From Bradyrhizobium cytisi (lineage in GTDB: Bacteria; Pseudomonadota; Alphaproteobacteria; Rhizobiales; Xanthobacteraceae), in NCBI RefSeq assembly GCF_008123515.1, contig NZ_VSSR01000016.1:62001-126000 (forward strand): DNA of 64,000 bases. The letters are read 5' to 3'. The notes below the pieces were generated by a model. It did no database searches and was not told where the DNA came from. It worked only from the letters and a program-made list of their open reading frames with translations. Both the position numbers and the translations under genes were made by a program. Each line of letters begins with the position of its first letter. Positions within the stretch are counted from its first letter, which is position 1. Shown one piece after another: positions 15,552-25,210 of the stretch.

Positions 15552-16477
15552 GCCTTCACCCGATCCGCATAGTTCGGATGCCAGCGCAAGAGCCGCCGTT
15601 CGATCAAGCGCGTGATGAGATCCGACAGCCAGCCTGCGATGGCGTAAAGAATGATGGCGAGCACGATGATGTCGATGCGTAGTAGCTCACGGGCGTTCTG
15701 CACGAGATATCCAACCCCGTCCCGCGACGCGATCGTTTCACCCACGACCAGAGTGAGCCAGGCCACTCCGAGCGCATAGCGCATGCCGACCAGGATCGGC
15801 TGCAGCGCCGCCGGCAGAATGATCGACCAGACCAGTTCGGCGCGGCCAAGTCCGTAGGACTTTCCGAGTTCGATCAGTTTGGGATCGACATTGCAGATGC
15901 CCCCGACCGTGTTGATGTAGACCGGGAAGAGCGAACCCATCGCGACCAGAATGAGCCGCGGTTCCTCCCCGATTCCGAACCAGAGGATCATCAGCGGCAC
16001 CAGTGCCAGGTGCGGAATGGTCCGGATCATCTGCAGCGAGCGATCGAAAAGATCGTGCAGTGGCTCGAACAGCCCAACGGCCAATCCGAACAGCAGCCCA
16101 CCGAGGGCGCCAATGCTGAAGCCGATGGCAACCCGGCGAAGGCTGATGAGGATGTCGTGCTGCAATTCGCCGCGCTCGGCAAGCTGCTGCGCAGCGTCCC
16201 AGATATCGGACGGAGCCGGCACGATCGCCGTAGACACAATCCCCGTCGTCGAGAGGAACTGCCAGACGAAAAGCAGGCCGAGCGGCAAGAGCCAGGGCAG
16301 AGCGAACGAGCGCCATGACAGGCCACGTGCGCGCGCTCGTGACAGCTCCGACGGACGCGTAACGTCGGCCACCACCGTCACCACGGATTCGCCGGCACGG
16401 GGGAATGGTTCCGTGCGACCGGCCGCAGGCGACGCTGTCGCATCGACAGGCCTGGAAAGTAGCGACGCATCCGTCAT
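15548..16477 (-). CDS. Sulfonate-type ABC transporter permease
   Basis: A 309-residue inner-membrane permease of the SsuC/TauC group. ATG 16477 (MTDASLL) is preferred to 16516 because of AAGG nine bases upstream. About six transmembrane segments follow a polar N-terminal region of about 60 residues that is longer than usual. The cytoplasmic coupling loop is in the region ELGKSYGLGRAELVWSIILPAALQPILVG, as in the family. First gene of the five-gene minus-strand operon; the promoter should lie in 16478-16923, shared with the divergent peptide-transport operon. Confidence 0.88.
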   Translation of the reverse strand: MTDASLLSRPVDATASPAAGRTEPFPRAGESVVTVVADVTRPSELSRARARGLSWRSFALPWLLPLGLLFVWQFLSTTGIVSTAIVPAPSDIWDAAQQLAERGELQHDILISLRRVAIGFSIGALGGLLFGLAVGLFEPLHDLFDRSLQMIRTIPHLALVPLMILWFGIGEEPRLILVAMGSLFPVYINTVGGICNVDPKLIELGKSYGLGRAELVWSIILPAALQPILVGMRYALGVAWLTLVVGETIASRDGVGYLVQNARELLRIDIIVLAIILYAIAGWLSDLITRLIERRLLRWHPNYADRVKA

Positions 16478-16923
16478 GAAATCGACCTTGCTCCGTCTCA
16501 CCTGAGACGGCGCCACCTTCGCAAACTCCGGCGCGCAATTCGATGGTAGCGAAATTCATTTTTCGCCGTTCGGCATCAGTGCCGTTCTACCGCGCGCGGC
16601 CATTTGCAGAATGTCTTTTCAATTTGGCGATGCGCCGCGCGACATCACGTACTCGAGAGGATTGTCTCGAAGCTGAATTCGAACTCATGCGCGACCGAGG
16701 CAGCAATCGTTGGCGTGTTCGGTCATGTGCCAACGTCGATCGAGCGCGTTTTATGTCGGAGACAAAACGACTATCGCGCTCATTGCCCCTATCCAGACGC
16801 ATTTGTTGTCCGTCTCAGGCGAAATTTGGAATGGCCACGCCTCTTCATTTCGCTTCTCCTGTGCATCTTCTCAGATACGCAAACTGTGACCCGATCGACG
16901 CCGCCGATCATCAGGAGCTATCC
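16478..16923. other. Divergent promoter region between two ABC operons
   Basis: A 446-base gap between the sulfonate-type operon (leftward) and the peptide-type operon (rightward). A plus-strand frame is open through it but shows no protein-like features. I see no clear operator palindrome. It should hold both promoters. Confidence 0.45.
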
Positions 16924-18576
16924 ATGACTGTACGCTTCTCCTCGTTCTCGCATTCCCGGCGACGGCTGTTAGTCACCCTCTCCGCGGTGACAGCCGCCGC
17001 CTTGACGGCAATGGCGGGATTGTCTCCAGCTCGGAGTGCCGGCGCTCAGAAGAATGTCGGTGACATCACCTTCCTCATCGACTCGCTCGGCGGCACCTGG
17101 ATTCCGAACAACAGCTCCATCTCCAGCTTCCAGGGCCACATCTGGGGCCACGTGACCGACAAGCTCGTCTATGTCGATGCCGAGGGGAAGGTCAGTCCCT
17201 GGATCGCCGAGAGCTGGGAGCAGAGCAGCGACGCCACCCACTTCACCCTGCACCTCAAGAAAGGTGTGACGTTCTCCGATGGCAGCGCACTCGACGCATC
17301 GGCTGTCGTCGCTAATCTCGACATCTGGTACGCCGGACGGAAGAGCGAGGGCATCAACCCGGTTGGCCTCTTCCCGAAGACCTACGACCGTGCCGAGGCT
17401 GTCGACGCAACCACCGTGAAGGTTGTCTTCAAGGCGCCGACACTCGGGTTCATCCCGACGCTCGGCTACCATGGCTCCATCCTCATCTCGCCAAAGAGCA
17501 TCGCGCAACCCGCCGCCCAGCAGGCTGATCTGGCCAAGACATCCGGCAGCGGCCCGTATCTGGTCGAGTCCTGGAAGGAGGGCGACTTCGTCAAGCTGGT
17601 CAAGCGCAAGGACTACAATTGGGGTCCCGCCGCAGTCGGTCACACCGGCCCGGCCTACCTCAATTCGATCACGTACAAGCTTGTATCGGAGCCGTCGCTG
17701 CGGGTCGCCGCTGTCCAATCTGGACAAGCTGATGTCGCCTACAGCCCCTCGCCGCAGGAATTGAAGTCCCTCAAGGACGCCGGATTTACGATTGCGACAC
17801 CGCGCTATCTCGGCTTCGTGAACGGCCTGGCGATCAACACCAGGCTGGAGCCGTACAACGACGCGAAGGTACGGCAGGCCCTTCAGGCCGGCATCAACCG
17901 GAAGGAAATCATCGATACCGTCTATACACCTGACTGGAAGCTGGCGACGTCTTTTATCCAGAGCAACGTCCCCGGTGCGACCGACCATAGCGACCTCCTG
18001 GCCTACAATCCCGGCAAGGCCGAAAAGCTTCTCGACGAGGCGGGCTGGACCAAGGGCGCTGGCGGCATCCGGACCAGGGACGGCAAGCAGTTGACGCTGA
18101 CGCTCTACTCCAATCCTTATCTCGCGACGGCGAAATCGATCGACGAGCTCATCGCCCAGCAACTCGGCAAGATCGGCTGGAAGGTCACCATCCGCGCCTA
18201 CGACGTCGTGACGTTCGGCGAGAAGGTCAGGTTCGGCGGGCCGGCCGTGCCGGCCTACGAGGTGACGCGCAGCTTCATCGACGCCGGCACCGTGGCCAGC
18301 ATCCTCACCGACGCCAACAACGGCGAGAACTGGTTCAACCTCGGCGACAGCGACAAGCAGCTCAACGAGCTGCGCGACAAGATCGCCGGCGCTGCCTCGA
18401 CCGAAATCCGTGATCCGCTCCTCGACCAGCTCCAGACCTACGTCCTCGAGCAGGGCTACTTCATTCCACGCACGCAGATCGTCCAGCGTATCTACGTGCA
18501 GTCTCCGAAGCTCAAGGGAGAGGTCTACAACGGCATCGCCTACGCCAGCTATTACACGGCGACGATAGGCGAGTAA
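16924..18576 (+). CDS. Peptide/nickel-type ABC substrate-binding protein
   Basis: A 550-residue family 5 extracellular solute-binding protein (DppA/OppA type). ATG 16924 follows CAGGAGCTATCC. The N terminus RRRLLVTLSAVTAAALTA is a signal with adjacent arginines, with cleavage near ARSAGA. Family hallmarks include DKLVYVDAEGKVSPWIAESW, FTLHLKKGVTFSDGSALDA and VRQALQAGINRKEIIDTVY. Binds oligopeptides or other medium-sized solutes; in this setting a sulfur compound such as glutathione is possible but not shown. It heads a four-gene operon with two permeases and a double ATPase. Confidence 0.88.
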   Translation: MTVRFSSFSHSRRRLLVTLSAVTAAALTAMAGLSPARSAGAQKNVGDITFLIDSLGGTWIPNNSSISSFQGHIWGHVTDKLVYVDAEGKVSPWIAESWEQSSDATHFTLHLKKGVTFSDGSALDASAVVANLDIWYAGRKSEGINPVGLFPKTYDRAEAVDATTVKVVFKAPTLGFIPTLGYHGSILISPKSIAQPAAQQADLAKTSGSGPYLVESWKEGDFVKLVKRKDYNWGPAAVGHTGPAYLNSITYKLVSEPSLRVAAVQSGQADVAYSPSPQELKSLKDAGFTIATPRYLGFVNGLAINTRLEPYNDAKVRQALQAGINRKEIIDTVYTPDWKLATSFIQSNVPGATDHSDLLAYNPGKAEKLLDEAGWTKGAGGIRTRDGKQLTLTLYSNPYLATAKSIDELIAQQLGKIGWKVTIRAYDVVTFGEKVRFGGPAVPAYEVTRSFIDAGTVASILTDANNGENWFNLGDSDKQLNELRDKIAGAASTEIRDPLLDQLQTYVLEQGYFIPRTQIVQRIYVQSPKLKGEVYNGIAYASYYTATIGE

Positions 18577-18614
18577 GGCGCAGTGCAACCATGCAATTTA
18601 AGGAGGCAACCGGC

Positions 18615-19625
18615 ATGAGAGGCGCCTACCTGTCCTATGCCGCGAAGCGCTTGACCCAGGCCATCGTCGTCATCCTGCTGACTTACGTCTTCACCTTTGT
18701 TGTCGTCAGTATTCTGCCCGGCGACCCCATCACCAACGTGCTGCGCGACCCGCAGAATGGGTTCACCGAGGACGAGATAAAGGCAATCGTCGCCGCCCAG
18801 GGCCTGGACCAGCCGATCCCGGTCCAGCTCTGGACATCGCTGTCCCACTTCGTGACAGGCGATCTCGGCCTGTCGATGCGGTCCAACCGACCCGTCACAA
18901 CCCTGATCGCCGAGGTGCTCCCTTCAACGTTGATCCTCGCGTCCGCGGCCTTCGTTATCGCGCTGCTGCTGGCGGTGACGATTGGCTACGGCACGCAATT
19001 TCTTCCGAAACGGTTCGGCCAGGGCTTGCTGCGGGGCCTCCCATCGTTGTTCCTGTCGGTGCCCAACTTCGTGATCGGCCTGGCGCTAATCCACATCTTC
19101 GGGTTTCAGCTCGGCCTCTTCCGCGTGATTGCGCCGAACAGCTTTTGGGCCACTCTTTTCGCCGCGGTCGCGCTCGGCATCCCCGTCTCCGCGCGGATCG
19201 CCGAGGTGCTCATCGCGAACCTCGACAACGAATCCGAGCAGGAGTACGCCGCAGTCGCGCGCGGTCGCGGGCTCGGGCAGATGCGCCTGTTCGCAAAACA
19301 CCTGCTCAAGCCGTCTTCGCTCCCGGTGGTCACCGTCATCGCCCTCGCCATCGGGGAACTGCTCGGCGGTTCGCTGATCACCGAGACGGTGTTCGGACGC
19401 ACCGGTATCGGCAGCCTGGTGCAGCGTTCGGTGAGCACGCAGGATTTGCCTGTCCTGCAGGCGGTCGTCTCGCTCGCGGCGGTAGTGTTCGTGCTCGTCA
19501 ATTTGATCGCCGACCTCGTCTACCCGCTGCTCGACCCGCGCGTGAAGCTGATCGGCGGTCCCAAGTATCGCCCGACCACCGCTGACGACAGCTCCACTGC
19601 CACGTCCCAGGCGGTGACGTCATGA
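18615..19625 (+). CDS. Peptide-type ABC permease, DppB-like
   Basis: A 336-residue inner-membrane permease. ATG 18615 is chosen for the AAGGAGG site eight bases upstream, over the in-frame ATG at 18591. The family N terminus (YAAKRLTQAIVVILLTYVFTF), the LPGDPITNVLR segment and six predicted helices are present. The coupling loop is EYAAVARGRGLGQMRLFAKHLLK. Ends with an ATGA overlap with the second permease. Confidence 0.9.
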   Translation: MRGAYLSYAAKRLTQAIVVILLTYVFTFVVVSILPGDPITNVLRDPQNGFTEDEIKAIVAAQGLDQPIPVQLWTSLSHFVTGDLGLSMRSNRPVTTLIAEVLPSTLILASAAFVIALLLAVTIGYGTQFLPKRFGQGLLRGLPSLFLSVPNFVIGLALIHIFGFQLGLFRVIAPNSFWATLFAAVALGIPVSARIAEVLIANLDNESEQEYAAVARGRGLGQMRLFAKHLLKPSSLPVVTVIALAIGELLGGSLITETVFGRTGIGSLVQRSVSTQDLPVLQAVVSLAAVVFVLVNLIADLVYPLLDPRVKLIGGPKYRPTTADDSSTATSQAVTS

Positions 19626-20470
19626 CTCTCGCATCCGTCTCCTCCGCGTCGCGCGTCGCGGCGATCAGCCGGCTGACGGGCCTCCGGGTGCCGCCGACCG
19701 TCGCGCTCTCGTTCGCGGTCATCGCGCTTGTGATCGCCTGGTCGCTGGCGCCGGGCTTGTTCACGAGTCATAATCCGGTCGTCGGTGTCCCCGCTGACAA
19801 GCTGCTTGGCCCCGGCACGACGCACTGGTTCGGCACCGACCATTTGGGCCGCGACCTCTACACGCGGGTCGTCTATGGCACGGCTTCCTCGGTGACGAGC
19901 GCGCTCATCGCCGTCGTCATCGCCACTGTTGCCGGCGGCCTCATCGGCCTGCTGGCGGGCTTCCTCGGCGGCTGGGTGGACATCGTGCTCGCCCGCCTGG
20001 TCGACGTGCTGCTGGCAATCCCGAACTTCCTGCTGGCGGTGATCGTCGTCACCGCGATCGGTTTCGACACCACGAACGCCGCCATTGCGACCGGCGTCTC
20101 GGCGGTGGCGGTGTTCGCGCGGGTGATGCGTTCGGAAGTCATCAAGACCCGGCAAGCGATTTTCGTCGAGGCGGCGTTTCTGATGGGCGGCTCACGCCGG
20201 CACATCCTGTTGCGACACGTGTTGCCGAACGCATCGCGCTCGGTGCTCCCGCTCGCGGTGTTGCAATTCGGCCTGTCGATCCTGGTGATCGCGAGCCTTG
20301 CTTTCCTCGGTTACGGCGATCCCCCGCCCGCCTCCGACTGGGGCCTGCTGATCTCGATCGGCAAGGACTACCTGAAATGGCCATGGCTGGTGTACGCGCC
20401 CGCCTTCGTCACGATCGCGACAGTGCTCTCCGTGAACAGGATCAGCCGATGGCTTCGCACGACAGACTGA
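19622..20470 (+). CDS. Peptide-type ABC permease, DppC-like
   Basis: A 282-residue permease. It starts at ATG 19622, overlapping the previous stop by four bases. The DppC signature HWFGTDHLGRDLYTRVVYGT (about residues 61-80) and coupling loop EAAFLMGGSRRHILLRHVLP are present. The C terminus is overlapped by 22 bases by the ATPase gene, so the operon is tightly coupled. Confidence 0.9.
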   Translation: MTLASVSSASRVAAISRLTGLRVPPTVALSFAVIALVIAWSLAPGLFTSHNPVVGVPADKLLGPGTTHWFGTDHLGRDLYTRVVYGTASSVTSALIAVVIATVAGGLIGLLAGFLGGWVDIVLARLVDVLLAIPNFLLAVIVVTAIGFDTTNAAIATGVSAVAVFARVMRSEVIKTRQAIFVEAAFLMGGSRRHILLRHVLPNASRSVLPLAVLQFGLSILVIASLAFLGYGDPPPASDWGLLISIGKDYLKWPWLVYAPAFVTIATVLSVNRISRWLRTTD

Positions 20471-22173
20471 CCACCAACACACTCACGCGCGCCGAGCTTG
20501 TCGCGCCGGTGCCGCTGCGCCCGATTCCGCTTCTCCGCGTCAACGGCTTGTCGGTCTCCTACGGGCCGAATGAGGTCGTGACCAATGCGGAGTTCGAACT
20601 GGGCCGCGGCGAGAGCCTCGCCCTCATCGGGGAGTCCGGCTCGGGCAAGTCGACCATCGCCCGCGCAGTACTGCGGCTGCTCCCGAGCAGCGGACACGCA
20701 ACCGGCCGCGTCGCGTTCGACGGCCAGGAGGTGCTCGGGATATCCGAGCGCGGCTTCCGGCCGCTGCGGGGGCGAGCCATCGGATTCGTCCCGCAGGACC
20801 CCGCTCACGCGCTCAACCCGGTGCGCACGATCGGTGCCCAGGCACACGAGGCGGCCGCGCTCCTCGACGAGCCCGACAGGGCGGTCCGCAAGCGGCTCAT
20901 CCTGGAGACGTTCGCCGAGGTCGGGCTCGACAACGCCCGGCGTGTCTACGACTCCTACCCGCACCAGCTGTCCGGCGGCATGCTCCAGCGCGTGCTGATT
21001 GGCCTGGCGATCCTTCCACGGCCGACACTGCTGGTCGCGGACGAGCCGACCTCCGCGCTGGACGTCACGATCCAGAAGCGGATCCTCGACCTGCTCACGC
21101 GGCTGCAGCACGACCTCAAGATCAGCCTGCTGCTCATTACTCACGACCTTGCGATCGCCGCCGAGCGAGCGAACGCGCTCGTCGTGCTCAAGGACGGCAT
21201 CATCCAGGAGGCCGGCCGAACCGCTTCTGTCTTCGCCGCGCCGGCGTCGGCCTACGCAAGGAAGCTGCGCGCGGATGTCCCGGCCCTCAACCCCGACCGC
21301 TACGCCGCGCTGCGCGACACCGGCATCCGAGCCCTCAAGACCGGCGCCGGCGCGACACCGAAGATCAAGGTCAGCGCTGTCACCAAGACCTTCACTGTCG
21401 ATGGCAAGACGCTGACCGCCGTCGACGATTTGTCGTTCACCGTCCCGGCCGGCACCACGCACGCGCTGGTCGGCGAGTCCGGTTCGGGCAAGACCACGGC
21501 GGTCCGGCTGCTGCTGGGCCTCGAGCAACCCGACACCGGGACCATCTCGGTCGCAGACGAGCAGATCACCGGTCGCTCGCCCGATGAGCTACGTTCGGTG
21601 TGGCGCCACCTTCAGCTGGTCTATCAGAACCCATTCACGTCGCTCGATCCGACCTGGACGGTCGAGCATCTTGTGCGCGAGCCGCTCGATCGATTCGGAA
21701 TCGGAACCCGCAAGGAGCGCGACGAGCGGGTTCGCGAGGCGCTGGCCGACGTCGGGCTCGGCGAGCACCTGCTCTCCCGCAAGCCGCAAGCCCTGTCAGG
21801 CGGCCAGCGCCAGCGCGTCGCCATCGCCCGGTCGCTGGTCCTCAAGCCTGATGTGATCGTGCTCGACGAGCCCACCTCCGCGCTCGACGTCAGCGTCCAG
21901 GCAGACATCGTCGAAGTCCTGCTCTCGCTACAGGTCAACCTTGGCCTAACCTATGTGTTCGTCTCTCACGACCTCGCGCTGGTGCGCCAACTCGCCCACA
22001 CCGTCTCGGTGATCCAGCGCGGGCGCATCGTCGAGCACGGGGCTGTCACCGAGATCTTCGACAATCCCCGGCAGCCCTATACGAGGTCGCTGCTGGCGTC
22101 GATCCCGTCAGGTGTCGCCGGCGCCGCACACCTGCCGCACCCGCGCCTTCGGCAGTTGGCGACTGCGGATTGA
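20449..22173 (+). CDS. Fused double ABC ATPase, DppD-DppF type
   Basis: A 574-residue protein with two complete nucleotide-binding domains. First: Walker [10 protein letters not shown], signature LSGGMLQR, Walker [13 protein letters not shown]. Second: [29 protein letters not shown]. Both have H-loops (ITHDLA, VSHDLA). It drives the DppB/DppC-like pair encoded upstream. Fusion of the two ATPases in one chain is common in this family (compare GsiA/YejF). ATG 20449 (MASHDRL) lies inside the 3' end of the permease gene. Confidence 0.9.
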   Translation: MASHDRLTTNTLTRAELVAPVPLRPIPLLRVNGLSVSYGPNEVVTNAEFELGRGESLALIGESGSGKSTIARAVLRLLPSSGHATGRVAFDGQEVLGISERGFRPLRGRAIGFVPQDPAHALNPVRTIGAQAHEAAALLDEPDRAVRKRLILETFAEVGLDNARRVYDSYPHQLSGGMLQRVLIGLAILPRPTLLVADEPTSALDVTIQKRILDLLTRLQHDLKISLLLITHDLAIAAERANALVVLKDGIIQEAGRTASVFAAPASAYARKLRADVPALNPDRYAALRDTGIRALKTGAGATPKIKVSAVTKTFTVDGKTLTAVDDLSFTVPAGTTHALVGESGSGKTTAVRLLLGLEQPDTGTISVADEQITGRSPDELRSVWRHLQLVYQNPFTSLDPTWTVEHLVREPLDRFGIGTRKERDERVREALADVGLGEHLLSRKPQALSGGQRQRVAIARSLVLKPDVIVLDEPTSALDVSVQADIVEVLLSLQVNLGLTYVFVSHDLALVRQLAHTVSVIQRGRIVEHGAVTEIFDNPRQPYTRSLLASIPSGVAGAAHLPHPRLRQLATAD

Positions 22174-22198
22174 GTAACTGCAGAGGGCGCCTGCCCGC

Positions 22199-22420
22199 TT
22201 ACTTCTCGTCATCCAGCGCAAGCACGGCAAAGCTCGCGAGCCAGTGCTCACCCATATAATGCTCGGCGATATGGGGAAGGCCCGCAGCCAGATGCTCGTG
22301 CGCCGCTTCGTGAGCCATGGCGCGACGGGGATCGCCTGCCGGATATTCGCGCCCGACATGGCCGAGCGCGATACGAGCGAAATGGGCGGCGTGTTCGCGG
22401 GTGAGACGGGATGTGGTCAT
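22199..22420 (-). pseudogene. Internally deleted DUF2891-like gene
   Basis: The 73-codon frame joins what I recognise as the two ends of a DUF2891 protein: the N terminus (TREHAAHFARIALGHVGREYP) runs directly into the C-terminal end (HLAAGLPHIAEHYMGEHWLA). Full members are about 330-350 residues, so some 250 codons are missing from the middle without a frameshift. The ATG at 22420 is intact. It is most likely non-functional. Confidence 0.6.
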
Positions 22421-22460
22421 GCTCTGGCCCTTCGTTTGTCACGGTCGATCAAGGTCTCGA

Positions 22461-22847
22461 TCAGGCGTGGATGTAGATCGGCAATTGCGTCGCTGCAAAG
22501 TATGGGGCCATGCGCGGCGAGGCGGCAGCGCCGAGCGCCGACCAGACCAGGCCGACATTACGATTGCCGAGGATGAGCCCGACGGTCAGTCGCTGGCCAA
22601 AATTGCCCGGCAACAGCACGGCACCCGCAGCTTGAAGGGCAACGTTGCAGGCAAAGGCGAGCCCAAGGCAGAGCGTGGCGGCCTGCACATCCGCCGCGAT
22701 CTGCGCGCGAATGCCAGCCATCGTCGCCACCGCAAAGACGAGGAGCGCGGCAACGATGACCCCGTCGACCACGCCGCCATGGGCCACCAGCACTGGCGCC
22801 GCATGCCGGCGGAGCAGAAAAGCGACGCCCTCCGCGCTGCCGATCAA
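22461..22847 (-). pseudogene. C-terminal fragment of a bile acid/Na+ symporter-like membrane protein
   Basis: The frame encodes about four hydrophobic helices and ends LTVGLILGNRNVGLVWSALG and a short tail. This resembles the C-terminal third of bacterial sodium/bile-acid-symporter-like proteins. There is no N-terminal half upstream. Adjacent to two other remnants, so read as a decayed gene. Confidence 0.45.
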
Positions 22848-22888
22848 CAGCGCCAGTCGAAGCGCGAGCTCGTAAACGGCGCACAGCC

Positions 22889-23125
22889 ATCACCCTCGCT
22901 CACGTCGTCGCGGTGCCGTTCGCGGTTGCAGGCACGGATCTCGCGGCGACCATGGCCGAGCGCGTCGCACGCCGCTTCGCTACAGCCACCGGCGTATCCA
23001 TCGTTCCAGTTCCCTACGATGTGGAGGCATTCACCATCGACCTCCTCCACACGCGCCGCGCCGTGGCCGACCCGGCGTTGCGCTGGTTCATCGAATTGGT
23101 CGATCGGGTTTGCAAGGAATTCTGA
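22889..23125 (+). pseudogene. C-terminal fragment of a LysR-family regulator
   Basis: The translated end (VAGTDLAATMAERVARRFA, then ADPALRWFIELVDRV) matches the C-terminal effector-domain end of LysR regulators. The helix-turn-helix and most of the effector domain are absent. Together with its two left neighbours it marks an old deletion and rearrangement zone. Confidence 0.5.
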
Positions 23126-23283
23126 CAAGATCGTTCCAACAAAGGGCTACTCAACAGAGTGTCGCCACTATTGATTTGCCGAAGAAGAGAATATCGCACT
23201 TGTCCGACTATCAACGCATTTGAGCCGTAGAACCAATCGCAGTCCTGGGACGTTGACCGAACGATCAAAACGGGGGCGGCACG

Positions 23284-24636
23284 ATGGGTCCGGAGGGGCG
23301 GCATGCGATCGTCATCGGCGGGGGCGCCAGCGGCGTCCTTCTCGCTTATCAACTCCTGAAAACCAACACACCCCATGTTCGTGTTACGTTAATCGAGAAA
23401 CGGCCCGAGATCGGCCGCGGCCTTGCCTTTCATGCAGGCAATCCGGAACATCTGCTCAATGTGCGCGTGACGAATATGAGCGCGCTGCCCGACGATCCCG
23501 AACATTTCTGGAACTGGCTGTGTGCACGGCCCGGCGGGCCGCTGTGTCCCGATCCCTACTGCTTCGTACCCCGGCAGACCTACGGGGACTACCTCGCCGA
23601 TCTGATCGCGCCGCTGATGTCGGCCGACCCGACGCGAGGCTTGACCATCGTGCGCGGCGAGTGCGCAACCATCCGCGAAAATCCGTCCGACGTCGCAGTC
23701 ACGCTCGCGGACGGAACTTGCATCACCGGCACTACGGCCGTTCTCGCGACCGGCCATGATGCCGCAGCACCGCTGCTCGCTGGCCATGCCGAACCCTGGG
23801 CCTCACCCACTGACGCCGGCATCGACACGAACGCGACCGTGTTGATCCTGGGAAGCGGCCTCTCAATGGTCGACTATGTCTTGTCGCTGCTCCGACACGG
23901 ACATCAGGGGCGGATCGTCGCCGTGTCGCGGCGGGGCCTGCTGCCGAGGGCTCATCGACGCGTCGATCCGATGCGCTTCGCCGAGAGCGAGATTCCGTTC
24001 GGCGCCGAAATCGGGCCGCTGTTGCGCTGGTTTCGTCATCGCGTCGAAATGCATGTCGCCGAGGGTGGCGACTGGCGCGGTGCAATCGACGCGATCAGGC
24101 CCTTCACCCAGCGGCTCTGGCACGAGCTTCCGTTGAGCTCCAGGCGCCGATTCCTCGAACACGCCCGCGCCTGGTGGGATGTTCATCGCCACCGCACCGC
24201 ACCGGAGGTCGAAGCTCGCATCGCGGAGGCTCTCGCGACAAGGCGGCTGACGATCATCGCCGGCAAACTCACCATCATCGCACCTAACCCCGGCGGCGCT
24301 ATCGTTCGCTACCGCAGGCGCGGTCAAAGCGACACGTCCGAGCTGCAAGTCGGAGCCATCGTCGACTGCACCGGCATCGTCCGGGATCCAGGCGCCAGCA
24401 CCAACCCGGCCGTGCGCAGCCTGCTCGACGACGGCCTTGCCCGCATCGATCCGCTGCGGATCGGCATCGACGTCACGCGCGAGTGTGCGATCGTCAATCG
24501 TGACGGGTCTCCCTCTCGCCGCCTCTACGCCGTCGGCCCGCTGACGCGGGCCGCGTTCTGGGAGATCATCGCTGTTCCCGATATCCGGCAGCAATGCGCG
24601 GAGCTGGCAGCGCGACTCGGCAACCATTCGCTTTAG
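23284..24636 (+). CDS. FAD/NAD(P)-binding oxidoreductase (NAD_binding_9 type)
   Basis: A 450-residue flavoprotein. N-terminal dinucleotide-binding motif AIVIGGGASGVLLAYQLL (about 8-25), a second nucleotide-binding region VLILGSGLSMVDYVLSLL (about 184-201), and a C-terminal FAD contact VDCTGIVRDPG. This matches FAD/NAD(P)-binding proteins of the Pfam NAD_binding_9 group, which often act as N- or S-oxidising flavoproteins. The substrate is unknown. It stands alone, downstream of the remnant zone, within the sulfur cluster. Confidence 0.75.
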   Translation: MGPEGRHAIVIGGGASGVLLAYQLLKTNTPHVRVTLIEKRPEIGRGLAFHAGNPEHLLNVRVTNMSALPDDPEHFWNWLCARPGGPLCPDPYCFVPRQTYGDYLADLIAPLMSADPTRGLTIVRGECATIRENPSDVAVTLADGTCITGTTAVLATGHDAAAPLLAGHAEPWASPTDAGIDTNATVLILGSGLSMVDYVLSLLRHGHQGRIVAVSRRGLLPRAHRRVDPMRFAESEIPFGAEIGPLLRWFRHRVEMHVAEGGDWRGAIDAIRPFTQRLWHELPLSSRRRFLEHARAWWDVHRHRTAPEVEARIAEALATRRLTIIAGKLTIIAPNPGGAIVRYRRRGQSDTSELQVGAIVDCTGIVRDPGASTNPAVRSLLDDGLARIDPLRIGIDVTRECAIVNRDGSPSRRLYAVGPLTRAAFWEIIAVPDIRQQCAELAARLGNHSL

Positions 24637-24676
24637 GTTCACAGGAGCGGAGAGCCAGATTCGCTGTAAGCGCTCT

Positions 24677-25078
24677 CTATCTCCCTTTAATCACCTGTGC
24701 GATCTCCCAGGCATGGCCTGAAGGATCGGCAAAGGACGCGGTTCGCCGTCCCCAAGGGCGATCGATCGGCCCATTGAGCAGATCGACACCAATCTCCCGA
24801 AGGGCCGAGCACACTTGGTCGACGTCACGAACCCTGATTGTCAACAAGACCCGCGCTCCTGCAGAAGACTTCCCAACGGGCAACGGCTCAACGAGAGGAG
24901 GCGCCTGAGACACGTCGAGAAGATTGATCAGGAGTCCACCAAATCTAAGCACGGATGAGACCGCATCTTCCCAGACGACTTCAGGTGCGAAGACCCTAGC
25001 GTAAAAAGCTTTCGACGACGCAATCTCGTCGACGAACAAGGTAATGACTTCAACCTCGTTTGGCAGACCATTAGCCAT
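24677..25078 (-). CDS. VOC (glyoxalase/bleomycin-resistance) family protein
   Basis: A 133-residue protein with two beta-alpha-beta-beta-beta modules of the vicinal oxygen chelate fold: EVEVITLFVDEIASSKAFYA at the N terminus and TIRVRDVDQVCSALREIGVD in the second half, ending FADPSGHAWEIAQ with a typical metal-ligand Glu. The ATG at 25078 is preceded by AGGAG. Substrate unknown; the family includes dioxygenases, isomerases and antibiotic-binding proteins. Confidence 0.8.
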   Translation of the reverse strand: MANGLPNEVEVITLFVDEIASSKAFYARVFAPEVVWEDAVSSVLRFGGLLINLLDVSQAPPLVEPLPVGKSSAGARVLLTIRVRDVDQVCSALREIGVDLLNGPIDRPWGRRTASFADPSGHAWEIAQVIKGR

Positions 25079-25210
25079 GTCGCCGTGCTCCTCACCGTTG
25101 TCGCGCCGGCTTGCGCGAACGAGACAAGCCGCTGGCTACAATATCTCACGATGTCACGGCGTGGCGCAATTCGGCGAGCCGGGCAACCGTCTCGCTTAGA
25201 AGCCTCGATC

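Noticed and set aside
16969..18588. Minus-strand frame of 539 codons
   Set aside because: It lies antisense to a clear peptide-binding protein.
20368..21528. Minus-strand frame of 386 codons
   Set aside because: It is the shadow of the double ABC ATPase gene.
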